A DNA stretch of 64,000 nucleotides from Chlamydiota bacterium (GCA_022614855.1 JAKEHU010000029.1:86089-150088); one strand, 5' to 3'. Positions 6,907-14,479 are shown, numbered from the stretch's first letter. Numbers and translations: made by a program. Notes: a model not told the origin generated them from the letters alone.

Positions 6907-9222
6907 TTACTCATTTATTAATGATGCACAAAAAAATTGTTGATATAATTCATTTAGCAAAAGTTGATTTAACTCTTTCTCTAGGTAAAATAAACTCGAA
7001 ATAAGAGTAATTTTATCACCTGATAATAAATTGTTGCTTATCATCTCCATCTTTTGAATAATTAAAGAAAAATCAGATGATAAGTTTTTAGATTTAAGAA
7101 AAACAATTTTCGCTTGAACTAAATTGACAAATTCTAACCAAACTGTTTCAGAAGAAGGTTCTAGTCGAAATTTTGTGACAAAGAAAAGTCCAAAATAGGG
7201 ATCGATTCCTAAATTTTTTAAGTCTTTACCCGTTTTAATTCCATTATTTTCTAATAATTGAAAATCATTATTAGCCAACCCAATGTGTAGTGAGTGCAAT
7301 AAATCCATATCTACTTTATGTCCGATATATTCCTTTTTATAATATTCAAAAATTAGAGAATTATATTTTTTTAGAAGCAAGTTAAAAATATTTAATAATT
7401 GGACAAATCTCTCTGATAGATATTTAGCTTGTACAAAAATTATTGAAATTAATGAGATAAGTTTTTCAATAGAATTTTGATAAAATTGAAGTGAGAACAA
7501 ATTACGCTGATATGCGTTTAAATTAGACGACTCTAAATCAAGATCAAGATAAAGATCATTGATGATTTTGAATAAAAATTGATCAGACAAAATTTTATGG
7601 AGAAAATCAGAAAAAACGAGAAGTTCATGATACCGTGGATGAGGTTTATAGGTAACTACCCCATTTTCTATTTTCACATCACAATCTCTTAAATTGCGCA
7701 TTAACACTTCAAACTCGCAGATGAGTTGAAACAAATCATTAATAAACTTTCTTTGCTCTTCTTCCGATTGAAGACTCAAATTGGTATTCAATCTTTGTGC
7801 AAAGTTTTGTATCCTAGTACGAAGAGTAGAAATTTCATATTCTATGATTGCAGGTGATCCAAATGCACTTTGAAGAGGGGTTTGCTCATTTAGATTGCGC
7901 TGATCTCTATCGCAATTTTCATTGTAAATTGCATATTTCCAAAACTCTGCACTATCAGTTTGCGCAATGTAATGAAGAATTGTAGAGCCCTGCTCATCAG
8001 TTGCTTTTGGATTCAGCTCCAGAAATCTTTTTCTTAAAAACTGATAAACTTCTAAATCTCCTGCAATCGCTATAAAAAGAAGAAGGGTCCTCTTGTTTTT
8101 CTGATTCATTAGCAGAAGCTCTTTTGCGGGAGATTTTTTTAAAATGAGCTCTATGGCATTGATTTTTTCTTGAGAAGTAGAAAAAGTAGCTAGACATAGT
8201 TTGAATAGTAGAGTGTTTCCCTCACTATCCACAAGATCAATGATGGCTTCTTTTTCAATAAGGAATTTAAGAATATCCAAATTGGATGCAAAAAATATGG
8301 GAGCCTGCCCAAAAATATTCTTAGAATTGAGAAATTGCTGACAAGATGGATAGAGCAGGGTGACTAGCTCATAATTTCCTGACTGTACTGCATAATGGAG
8401 TGAAGTATTCTCCTCCTTATCTTGCAGAGTTCTATCCGCTCCCAGTTTTATTAGTAATTCGATATTTTCTTTTTTTCCATAATACAGGTGGTGTTGAAAA
8501 ATTGTTCTGCCTTGAGCGTTGTAGCTATTCAGAATTTCTGCAAAATCTTTATCTTTAAAACTTTTTTTACAAATCTCTATAAAATAGCTAAAAGTTTCAA
8601 AATTTTGACCATAAGACATCCCAATGTAATTGGCTGCCAACTCTTTATCATTAGCTAAGTGGTCGCGAATTGCACAAAAAGATTCAATAAATTTTAAAGT
8701 GGCTAAACCACCGCAAATAATTGCCGTTTCCCATATTGCTTTAAATTCAAGGGGATTTGAACTATTGAATTTGGTTAAGAGAAATTTCAGAATTTCCGTT
8801 TGATTATGCTCAATTGCCTTATTAATTTGTTCTATCTTAGCCGATCTTTTGTTAAATAAAAGTTTAACTAGCCCCAAATTTCCTTGCTCAATAGCATTTT
8901 GTAGCAGTAAATCAAAGTCTCTTGCCACCTGCTGACAAATGGTAGGAAATGGTTGTGGATTTTCTGTAGAAGGAATCAATCCAAATCTTTTTAATAAACT
9001 GGTCATCTTTTCTGCAAAATCAGTTCTTTCTCCATAAAGCTGACCACACTCTTGCATAGCAAGGATTTTAATGATTTTTGTCTGGATCCAATTTAAGGGC
9101 ATGGAAAAGTTATTTAAATCGAGTAATTCTTCTTGGATCTGACTTGTTGGAAAATTTGTGTGAAGCTCTAAAATAACATCATTTATGATTTGAAAATAAC
9201 TATTAGAACTTATTGCAGACAT
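6907..9222 (-). CDS. Ankyrin-repeat protein, tandem paralogue B
   Basis: This 771-residue protein has the same plan as its downstream neighbour: an N-terminal helical part containing IIKILAMQECGQLY, then ankyrin repeats over about residues 105-430. Signatures include LLLQNAIEQGNLGLVKLLF, NTSLHYAVQSGNYELVTLL, GQAPIFFASNLDILKFLI, GNTLLFKLCLA and GSTILHYIAQTDSAEFWKY. A long helical C-terminal region follows. It is probably the first gene of a two-gene unit reading leftward. The upstream 170 bp are very AT-rich and contain no gene. It is a candidate host-interaction protein by analogy with ankyrin effectors; no secretion signal can be read directly. Confidence 0.85.
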   Translation of the reverse strand: MSAISSNSYFQIINDVILELHTNFPTSQIQEELLDLNNFSMPLNWIQTKIIKILAMQECGQLYGERTDFAEKMTSLLKRFGLIPSTENPQPFPTICQQVARDFDLLLQNAIEQGNLGLVKLLFNKRSAKIEQINKAIEHNQTEILKFLLTKFNSSNPLEFKAIWETAIICGGLATLKFIESFCAIRDHLANDKELAANYIGMSYGQNFETFSYFIEICKKSFKDKDFAEILNSYNAQGRTIFQHHLYYGKKENIELLIKLGADRTLQDKEENTSLHYAVQSGNYELVTLLYPSCQQFLNSKNIFGQAPIFFASNLDILKFLIEKEAIIDLVDSEGNTLLFKLCLATFSTSQEKINAIELILKKSPAKELLLMNQKNKRTLLLFIAIAGDLEVYQFLRKRFLELNPKATDEQGSTILHYIAQTDSAEFWKYAIYNENCDRDQRNLNEQTPLQSAFGSPAIIEYEISTLRTRIQNFAQRLNTNLSLQSEEEQRKFINDLFQLICEFEVLMRNLRDCDVKIENGVVTYKPHPRYHELLVFSDFLHKILSDQFLFKIINDLYLDLDLESSNLNAYQRNLFSLQFYQNSIEKLISLISIIFVQAKYLSERFVQLLNIFNLLLKKYNSLIFEYYKKEYIGHKVDMDLLHSLHIGLANNDFQLLENNGIKTGKDLKNLGIDPYFGLFFVTKFRLEPSSETVWLEFVNLVQAKIVFLKSKNLSSDFSLIIQKMEMISNNLLSGDKITLISSLFYLEKELNQLLLNELYQQFFCASLINE

Positions 9223-9357
9223 TAAATATTAACTATTAATTAAATTAACAAGGCAATTATTTTAAAATTTATTAGCTTTATTCACAATAATGAAAAAATT
9301 TTTGAAAAGCGTAACCATCTAAAAATAATAGCATTAGACTTTTCTGCCAATTTCCTA

Positions 9358-9388
9358 TTGATCGTCATTCAAATATTTATTATATAAT
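9358..9388 (+). promoter_or_regulatory. Probable promoter of the Gly/Tyr-rich gene
   Basis: A perfect TATAAT at 9383-9388 is preceded by TTGATC at 9358-9363 (spacer 19, longer than ideal). Only 6 nt separate the -10 box from ATG at 9395, so the transcript would start at or next to the start codon. Confidence 0.4.
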
Positions 9389-9394
9389 GAAATC

Positions 9395-9733
9395 ATGCGC
9401 ATCATTTATGGAATAGCTGCCCTTTTGCTGGTTTTGATAATCTATAAAACCTATGCTACTGATTCAGAAGCTACACCTGTAGATTTTCGCGTAGAGGTCT
9501 ACCCCTTTGGCGGTTATTATGCCTACCCACCATACTGCCCTCCCGGCTACTACTATGGTCCTCGCGGAAATGGTTTTTCCTTTTATTTTGGACCCGGCTT
9601 TCCTGGCTACTATGGCCCCTATTCCTACGACCCACGATGCTACTACGGCCCTAGATACTATTACGGCCCCAGATATCGCGGCGGCTACTATTACAGGGAT
9701 AGAGACAGGGACAGAAAGCACCGCAGAAAGTGA
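9395..9733 (+). CDS. Small exported Gly/Tyr/Pro-rich protein
   Basis: This 112-residue protein has an N-terminal hydrophobic segment (residues 4-17, RIIYGIAALLLVLIIYKTYA) fitting a signal peptide or anchor. About 80 residues dominated by Gly, Tyr and Pro follow, with repeated YYGPR units (CYYGPRYYYGPRYRGGYYY). The tail is strongly basic (RDRDRDRKHRRK). I recognise no enzymatic domain. The composition resembles low-complexity surface or envelope proteins. Base use is more GC-rich than in its neighbours, as Gly/Pro/Arg codons require. The start is the first ATG, just downstream of a TATAAT box. It converges with a small antitoxin-like gene. Confidence 0.7.
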   Translation: MRIIYGIAALLLVLIIYKTYATDSEATPVDFRVEVYPFGGYYAYPPYCPPGYYYGPRGNGFSFYFGPGFPGYYGPYSYDPRCYYGPRYYYGPRYRGGYYYRDRDRDRKHRRK

Positions 9734-9738
9734 ATTCC

Positions 9739-9897
9739 TTAAAATTTAACATTCCACAGCTCATCAGTCGGTTTTACTATATCTCCTTTAAAGTGAATGG
9801 TCCCTTTTAACTTTCCAAAAGCTTTCTTCTTTTTTTCACGATAGGAATCAACTTTACTGATGGGTATATTTCTCTTTTTTGAATTTTTTGGCCTCAT
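9739..9897 (-). CDS. Short antitoxin-like protein (Phd/YefM-type C-terminus), no toxin adjacent
   Basis: A 52-codon frame starts with ATG at 9897, with GAGG placed 7 nt upstream, and has a TATAAT just before that. The N-terminus is basic (MRPKNSKKRNIP). The C-terminus KLKGTIHFKGDIVKPTDELW resembles the C-terminal tail of Phd/YefM-type antitoxins, typically (L/M)KGT(V/I)xxxGDIVxPxDxxW, where the toxin-binding part lies. The usual DNA-binding N-terminal domain is too short or absent, and no toxin frame is next to it. It is either a small orphan antitoxin or a remnant of a toxin-antitoxin pair. The assignment is from memory of the family pattern. Confidence 0.5.
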   Translation of the reverse strand: MRPKNSKKRNIPISKVDSYREKKKKAFGKLKGTIHFKGDIVKPTDELWNVKF

Positions 9898-9997
9898 TAA
9901 CTAACCTCGATTGCCTTTGATTATATCATGCTCAGCTTAGCTTATTTTTTTCCATGGGGAGTTGACAATCGCATTATCTTTTGTTAATGAATAAAAT

Positions 9998-10147
9998 ATG
10001 ATTCGAAAACTCCCCTCAGGAAAATATCGCCTTTATTCCCGCTCAAAGAACCCCAAAACTGGAAAACGCAGAAATCTGGGCACATTCAATACTCGTGCTG
10101 CAGCCATGCAACATGAACGAGAGGTTCAATTCTTCAAGGAAAGATAA
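9998..10147 (+). CDS. 49-residue basic conserved-type protein
   Basis: A complete small frame runs from ATG at 9998 to TAA at 10145-10147. The product starts MIRKLPSGKYRLYSRSKNPK and ends AAMQHEREVQFFKER. It is strongly basic with a beta-like first half and a helical end. It matches my recollection of a short protein family found in several gamma-proteobacteria and environmental chlamydiae, described only as hypothetical. A TTGACA box lies at 9962-9967, but no good -10 box at 17 bp was seen. Its 3' end overlaps the convergent Nudix gene by 22 nt. Confidence 0.6.
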   Translation: MIRKLPSGKYRLYSRSKNPKTGKRRNLGTFNTRAAAMQHEREVQFFKER

Positions 10148-10692
10148 GGCAATGCTCGCTTAATCATCTCTGACTCATCGGCACCCGTCCGATGTTGAAA
10201 TCGCAAACCTTGCTTCTCCATTAAAGAGATGAGTACACTTGGTTCTAACCATTCGATTGTGCTAGAGGCTTCTGGGTCTTCAAGATCTCTATCTTTTGGA
10301 TCCCAATGAATCAGTTGGCAAGCAATGTAAAGGGTTGTCTTTTCAATAGAAAAAGAGGGAAGAGGATGTGGAAAATATCCAATTAAACACCCCAAGAAAG
10401 CAAAGGGCTTTGCAATAGCTCCAAATTCTTCTTTTAGACCACGGTGCAAGGTCATTAATGGAGTTTCATTATTTTCTATGCTTTCGCGCATCAAAATATA
10501 AATATCTTTAAGGCCAAAAATCTCTTTAAAATGATGGCAAGCAATTCGACCATTTTGGTCAAAAAGCACAGCTCCTATGGAAAGATGATAGGGTTGTTCT
10601 TTACTTGCCCGAAAAAAGGGCTTATTTTCATTTTCTGCTGATAAGACCACAGATGAAAAGATGAAAACCAATGTCAGAAATAGATTTTTCAT
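10126..10692 (-). CDS. Exported Nudix-like hydrolase with a degenerate Nudix box
   Basis: This 188-residue protein starts with a clear signal peptide (MKNLFLTLVFIFSSVVLSAE, cleavage around residue 19). It then has a Nudix-fold start (HLSIGAVLFDQNGRIACHH) and a Nudix box around residues 70-95: ENNETPLMTLHRGLKEEFGA. The consensus is GX5EX7REUXEEXGU. Here the REU Glu is replaced by Gly (HRGLKEEFG) and the leading Gly is absent, while the metal-binding EE is retained. Nudix enzymes are normally cytoplasmic, so an exported copy is unusual. It may be weakly active or bind ligand only. It lies downstream of the tRNA-Ser repeat cluster. Confidence 0.7.
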   Translation of the reverse strand: MKNLFLTLVFIFSSVVLSAENENKPFFRASKEQPYHLSIGAVLFDQNGRIACHHFKEIFGLKDIYILMRESIENNETPLMTLHRGLKEEFGAIAKPFAFLGCLIGYFPHPLPSFSIEKTTLYIACQLIHWDPKDRDLEDPEASSTIEWLEPSVLISLMEKQGLRFQHRTGADESEMIKRALPYLSLKN

Positions 10693-10710
10693 ATTAGCTC
10701 ACCAAAATTT

Positions 10711-10808
10711 CGGAAGAGGAGGGATTCCCCTTCGGGCCGGTTCGCGACTGCACGCCGCTCACTTCTCATCCCTCACGCAAAGCAAAACTATTTGCTTTGC
10801 TTTCTTCC
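10711..10808. repeat. tRNA-Ser-end-mimicking palindromic repeat, copy A
   Basis: The unit begins CGGAAGAGGAGGGATTC, identical to the first bases of the tRNA-Ser gene at 10928, and ends TTCTTCC, like the other acceptor end. Inside are a perfect hairpin (GCAAAGCAAA / TTTGCTTTGC) and a second GC-rich palindromic block. It is homologous to copy B at 10813-10906. It cannot fold as a tRNA. Confidence 0.7.
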
Positions 10809-10812
10809 TAAA

Positions 10813-10906
10813 CGGAAGAGGAGAGTTCGACCCGGGGCTACGACTAGTACGTCTCGCCCTTCGAATCCCTCACGCAAAGCAAAACTGTTTGCTTTGCTTC
10901 TCTTCC
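10813..10906. repeat. tRNA-Ser-end-mimicking palindromic repeat, copy B
   Basis: It has the same architecture as copy A: a CGGAAGAGGAG start, the CACGCAAAGCAAAACTG hairpin and a TCTCTTCC end. The central block can form a GGGC...ACG/CGT...GCCC stem-loop. It lies directly between copy A and the genuine tRNA-Ser gene, with about the same spacing, so the three form a tandem series. Confidence 0.7.
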
Positions 10907-10907
10907 T

Positions 10908-10927
10908 AATTTTTTATTAAAAAAATT
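10908..10927 (-). terminator. Possible terminator after tRNA-Ser
   Basis: Directly 3' of the tRNA on the minus strand, AATTTTTTTAATAAAAAATT is an AT-only inverted repeat whose transcript begins with a run of U residues. It is a weak stem and could serve as a simple termination signal. Confidence 0.35.
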
Positions 10928-11012
10928 CGGAAGAGGAGGGATTCGAACCCCCGGTCCCTTGCGGGACTTCTGTTTTCAAGACAGATGCAATCGGCCGCTC
11001 TGCCACTCTTCC
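10928..11012 (-). tRNA. tRNA-Ser (anticodon UGA)
   Basis: On the minus strand the sequence folds as a class II tRNA. The acceptor stem GGAAGAG pairs with CTCTTCC and discriminator G follows. The anticodon arm TCTGT-CTTGAAA-ACAGA gives anticodon TGA. A long variable arm (GTCCCGCAAGGGAC) and a T-arm with GGTTCGAATCC are present. It is 85 nt long with no encoded CCA. The long variable arm, discriminator G and UGA anticodon identify serine. Confidence 0.96.
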
Positions 11013-11063
11013 AAGATGAAAAATATTCTAATTTCTTTGCGATCAAATTACAATGATAAGCTA

Positions 11064-11089
11064 CCGGTCCCTTGCGGGACTTCTGTTTT
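11064..11089. repeat. 26-bp duplicate of the tRNA-Ser variable-arm region
   Basis: A 26-bp stretch beginning CCGGTCCCTTGCGGGACTTC is identical to 10951-10976 inside tRNA-Ser and in the same orientation, 113 bp away. It covers the variable arm and the 3' half of the anticodon stem. It keeps the variable-arm hairpin but not a tRNA. Confidence 0.8.
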
Positions 11090-11124
11090 AGCAAAAAAAT
11101 TGGAGAGTGCAATTTCCTAGTTTT

Positions 11125-11153
11125 CTTTTAGCTTTTATACTTTAGCCTTTCTC
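11125..11153. repeat. AAAGGCTAAAGTATAAA repeat after pheS
   Basis: On the minus strand this reads GAAAGGCTAAAGTATAAAAG followed by CTAAAAG, starting at the pheS stop. The same string closes umuD (3854), and a close variant closes the SPW gene (59011). Confidence 0.7.
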
Positions 11154-12172
11154 TAAAACTGGGAGAGGAAGCGCAGATCGTTTTCGGAAAACATGCGGAT
11201 GTCTTTGACTCCGTAGCGGAGCATGGCGAGTCGCTCGATGCCGAGGCCCCAGGCATAACCGGAATAGTGATGAGGATCGATGCCTCCATTTTTGAGTACT
11301 TCGGGGTGGATCATGCCAGCGCCTGCTACTTCTAGCCAACCTGTTTGTTTACAGAGGCGGCAGCCGCTTCCTTCGCAAGAGGTACATTTGATATCGACTT
11401 CTAGGCCTGGTTCGACGAAGGGAAAAAAGCTGGGACGAAATCGGGCTGTCACCTGCATTTTAAAGAGTTTCTTCCAAAACTCATTCATTGTGGCAAAGAG
11501 ATCTCCGAAGGTTACATCTTCATCGATATAAATCCCCTCTACTTGATGGAAAAAGACGTGGGATCTGCTGCTGATGTTTTCATTGCGGTAGACGGTGCCT
11601 GGGGAGATGACTCGTATGGGAGGCTTATGGGTTTCCATGATATGGAGCTGCACATTTGTCGTTTGCGAACGCAGTAAAAACTGGTCAGAAATGTAAAAGG
11701 TATCTTGCATGTCTCTTGCAGGATGGTCGAGGGGGTAATTCAACCCTTCAAAATTATAATAGTCTGAATCTACATCGGGTCCATATTGAACGGAAAACCC
11801 CATGCTGATTAGCACATCGATGACTTCAGAAAGCATCAGTTTTAAAGGATGTTCTTTTCCTATGTAATGTTGTCTTCCTGGTAAGGAGAGGTCTATTTTC
11901 TCCTCTTCGATTTGTTTCGCCAGTTCAATTTCTTCTAGGGATTCGGCAAATTGTTCACAGACATGGGAAATTTCCTGTTTTAGATCATTGATGATCTTTC
12001 CGGCTTGGGGTCTTAAATCGGGAGTTAAATCTTTGAGCTCTAAGACAAGCTTTTGCAGTGCCCCTTTTTTTCCCAGATATTTGATTTTCAGATTTTCGAG
12101 GTTGGTCGTATTTTCAATCTTCTTTAGATCTCGCTGAAAATCCTTTCTAAGAGAGGAGACCTTTTCTTCCAT
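11153..12172 (-). CDS. pheS: Phenylalanyl-tRNA synthetase alpha subunit
   Basis: This is a 339-residue class II synthetase subunit that charges tRNA-Phe in a complex with PheT, whose gene is not in the window. There is an N-terminal coiled-coil arm (residues 1-90). The catalytic core contains DHPARDMQDTFYI (motif around residue 150), RNENISSRSHVFFHQVEG (motif 2) and GLGIERLAMLRYGVKDIRM (motif 3). A Cys-rich insert (CTSCEGSGCRLC) near residue 263 is a known variant in the family and may bind zinc. It is the last gene of infC-rpmI-rplT-pheS, 9 nt after rplT. The stop is followed at once by a dispersed repeat. Confidence 0.97.
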   Translation of the reverse strand: MEEKVSSLRKDFQRDLKKIENTTNLENLKIKYLGKKGALQKLVLELKDLTPDLRPQAGKIINDLKQEISHVCEQFAESLEEIELAKQIEEEKIDLSLPGRQHYIGKEHPLKLMLSEVIDVLISMGFSVQYGPDVDSDYYNFEGLNYPLDHPARDMQDTFYISDQFLLRSQTTNVQLHIMETHKPPIRVISPGTVYRNENISSRSHVFFHQVEGIYIDEDVTFGDLFATMNEFWKKLFKMQVTARFRPSFFPFVEPGLEVDIKCTSCEGSGCRLCKQTGWLEVAGAGMIHPEVLKNGGIDPHHYSGYAWGLGIERLAMLRYGVKDIRMFSENDLRFLSQF

Positions 12173-12181
12173 CTTTAGATT

Positions 12182-12538
12182 TTATGCTAATGACTTCTTC
12201 GCGACATTTACGAGAGCGGTAAAGCTATCAGGATCTTGCATCGCCATTTCTGAAAGCATTTTTCTATTGATAAGGCAATTAGCTTTTTCCAATCCTGACA
12301 CAAGCTTACTATAAGAAATTCCATTGATTTTTGCGGCTACGCCAATGCGCATGATCCACAAACTGCGAAAATCCCTTTTCTTTTGCTTTCGATGTTTGTA
12401 ATTGAAAGCCAAAGCAGACATGACGGCATCTTTAGTCAACCGCACATGATTTTTTCTATCGCCATAAAAGCCCTTTGCAAGTTTCATCAACCTTTTTCGC
12501 CTGCGCAAAGCTGCTGTGGCATTTTTGATTCTAACCAT
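12182..12538 (-). CDS. rplT: 50S ribosomal protein L20
   Basis: This is a 118-residue basic protein with the L20 pattern: RLMKLAKGFYGDRKNHVRLTKDAV, KHRKQKKRDFRSLWI, then RIGVAAKINGISYSKLVSGL. It binds 23S rRNA and is essential early in 50S assembly. It sits between rpmI (16-nt gap) and pheS, the usual order. The length is normal. Confidence 0.97.
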   Translation of the reverse strand: MVRIKNATAALRRRKRLMKLAKGFYGDRKNHVRLTKDAVMSALAFNYKHRKQKKRDFRSLWIMRIGVAAKINGISYSKLVSGLEKANCLINRKMLSEMAMQDPDSFTALVNVAKKSLA

Positions 12539-12554
12539 AATTTTTCCCTAATTA

Positions 12555-12749
12555 TTATGCATTCATGAGCCTAGCATACATCTTAGTTTGACCGGAAGCT
12601 ACTTCCCTTTCTTTGCTAAGATGGCGCTTTCTCTTTGAAGATTTTTTTGTTAAAAGATGTCTTTTTCCTGGGCGATGCCTCATTAACTTTCCAGTCCCAG
12701 TCACTTTAAATCTCGCCTTAACTGCTTTTCTGGACTTCTTTTTGGTCAT
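12555..12749 (-). CDS. rpmI: 50S ribosomal protein L35
   Basis: This 64-residue, very basic protein matches L35 ([20 protein letters not shown], then [14 protein letters not shown]). Its start overlaps the 3' end of infC by 32 nt, which suggests translational coupling. The order infC-rpmI-rplT is widely conserved. Confidence 0.95.
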   Translation of the reverse strand: MTKKKSRKAVKARFKVTGTGKLMRHRPGKRHLLTKKSSKRKRHLSKEREVASGQTKMYARLMNA

Positions 12750-13299
12750 GTTTCGATTCTCCTACTTTTTTACTTTCTGGCTTCGCCTGCGGGCTCTTCT
12801 TTTTTGCCCCGGGCATCATTACAACTGACAAGTTTTTCCCCAATAATTTGGGTGGGGATTCAACCATTGCAACATCAGCGAGATCATCGCAAATTCGTTG
12901 GACTACTCTCTCTCCAAACTCAGGATGTTGCATTTCTCTTCCACGAAAAACACAAGTGATCCTTACTTTGTTTCCTTTCGCAATGAATTCTCTTGCATGT
13001 TTAGTCTTAAACCTGATGTCATGCTCATCCGTATTTGGCTTAACCTTGATCTCTTTAACTTTAACCTGATGTTGAGCCTTTTTACTCTCCTTTTCCTTTT
13101 TCGCAATCTGATATCGAAATTTCCCATAATCAATAATTTTGCATACAGGAGGATGAGCTGAAGGAGCGATCTCTATAAGATCGAGCCCTGCTTCTTCTGC
13201 ACGCATCAGTGCATCCATTATAGATAAAATGCCAACCTGTCTACCATCTTTATCGATTACTCTTACCCGGGGAGCGCGAATCTGTCTATTTATTCTCAA
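12718..13299 (-). CDS. infC: Translation initiation factor IF-3
   Basis: This 193-residue protein starts [18 protein letters not shown], as in chlamydial IF-3, and has [19 protein letters not shown] in the N-domain and [19 protein letters not shown] in the C-domain. There is an extra Lys/Ser-rich tail (about residues 168-193) that overlaps rpmI. The apparent start is TTG at 13299 with AAAGGA 10 nt upstream. ATA two codons later is also possible, since rare start codons are typical of infC and allow autoregulation. IF-3 separates ribosomal subunits and checks the start codon. It is the first gene of the ribosomal-pheS unit. Confidence 0.95.
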   Translation of the reverse strand: MRINRQIRAPRVRVIDKDGRQVGILSIMDALMRAEEAGLDLIEIAPSAHPPVCKIIDYGKFRYQIAKKEKESKKAQHQVKVKEIKVKPNTDEHDIRFKTKHAREFIAKGNKVRITCVFRGREMQHPEFGERVVQRICDDLADVAMVESPPKLLGKNLSVVMMPGAKKKSPQAKPESKKVGESKHDQKEVQKSS

Positions 13300-13415
13300 G
13301 CCTTGGATTTCCTTTGTAAATGTTAGAGTTTAAAAAATTTTGTCCTGAATTTCAAGCAATTTCTGGGTATGAGAAACAAGCAATACATTCAAAATTTTAA
13401 TTGTCAGATTTTCCT

Positions 13416-14447
13416 TTATGCTTTTTTTAACTTATCTATCATGTCTTTTGACAAATTTGCATGTCCATAGTAGGAGCTATAAATCACTTCAATATTTTGT
13501 CCTTTGGGCAAAGTCTCCACATATTCAGCCATTCTGGCCCCCTGTGGGATCACAGGATCATTTTTATGGCATAAAATAGTAATCGATATATTTTTTTGGA
13601 TGAGCTTTTGCATAGAAGTTTGTGCGTCTAAAAGACCTCCAAATACCCAACCAATTTTATCAATAAAAGGAAAGTTAGGCGAGATAACCTTAGGTGTAGT
13701 AGAAAAAGAGTCATGATTCACGAGACTGACAAAAAGGCTATCTCCTGGTTTTTTCGTCAAATGCCTCTCTAATGAAACAGTAGCTACTCCACCGCCCAAA
13801 GAGCTTCCTATAACTTTTACAAAATTAAAACTTTTAAGTGCATATTTTAGAGCAACTTCTCCATCTACGACAATTGTTTCATAAGTTGGGCGAAAAGAGG
13901 AAAAACTAGAGCTAGTATTATTAGAACTTAAACCTGTTCCTCTATAGTCATAGAGGATGATAGGGCATTTTTCTAAATTCGCGATATCCGCGGGTGCCCA
14001 AGAGATAGGACCTTCTTCAAAGTAGCCAGAAACAGTAATTCCATTCGGATTATGGTATAAAATGCAGCGGGTTTTATCAGTAGTCGTCCAATTTCCTGGG
14101 TAATAGATTACCCCACTCAGTGAGGTACCACTATCAACGGATATGCTGAAATTTTCTAATCGATTAAAGGATTTTGCTTGCTCGACAATTTCAGAAGACT
14201 TTTCCGCATTCGGACCTAAAAACTGTGAAGGAACCATAACGAGCCCTGTCAAAAAGGCCAGGCCTCCTCTGTTTTTAATGATCCAATTTATCTTCTGACT
14301 TGTTTCAACAGATGATGCATAAAAAGAATCGAAAAAACTACTTTTTTTTGTTTCTGTTGCATTCGGAGAACTCTCAGGAGATTCCATGATTTTCCATAAA
14401 GACTGTAAACTTGATTCTTGAGTAGTGTTAGGTATTTCTGACGCCAT
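13416..14447 (-). CDS. Alpha/beta hydrolase, CHLPS-43kDa/DUF818-like
   Basis: This 343-residue protein has a Ser/Thr-rich N-terminus, a hydrophobic segment near residues 62-78 and an alpha/beta hydrolase domain. It has ILYDYRGTGLS (about 164-174), the nucleophile elbow GSSLGGG (Ser216), an Asp in ITILCHKNDPVIP and a His in YYGHANLS. I chose ATG at 14447 because GGGAGG sits 6 nt upstream; a longer frame would run into tRNA-Val. The layout resembles the chlamydia-enriched CHLPS 43 kDa (DUF818) family, recalled rather than searched. The substrate is unknown. The hydrophobic segment suggests membrane association or secretion into the inclusion membrane. Confidence 0.8.
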   Translation of the reverse strand: MASEIPNTTQESSLQSLWKIMESPESSPNATETKKSSFFDSFYASSVETSQKINWIIKNRGGLAFLTGLVMVPSQFLGPNAEKSSEIVEQAKSFNRLENFSISVDSGTSLSGVIYYPGNWTTTDKTRCILYHNPNGITVSGYFEEGPISWAPADIANLEKCPIILYDYRGTGLSSNNTSSSFSSFRPTYETIVVDGEVALKYALKSFNFVKVIGSSLGGGVATVSLERHLTKKPGDSLFVSLVNHDSFSTTPKVISPNFPFIDKIGWVFGGLLDAQTSMQKLIQKNISITILCHKNDPVIPQGARMAEYVETLPKGQNIEVIYSSYYGHANLSKDMIDKLKKA

Positions 14448-14479
14448 ATAACCTCCCTTCTTAAAATAGCACATTTCTT

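Noticed and set aside
9464..9721. Minus-strand and second plus-strand frames over the Gly/Tyr-rich gene
   Set aside because: They are mirror effects of low-complexity codons; the frame with signal peptide and promoter is the real one.
10906..11112. A 68-codon minus-strand frame over tRNA-Ser
   Set aside because: It reads straight through the tRNA gene and its duplicate fragment, with no protein-like composition.
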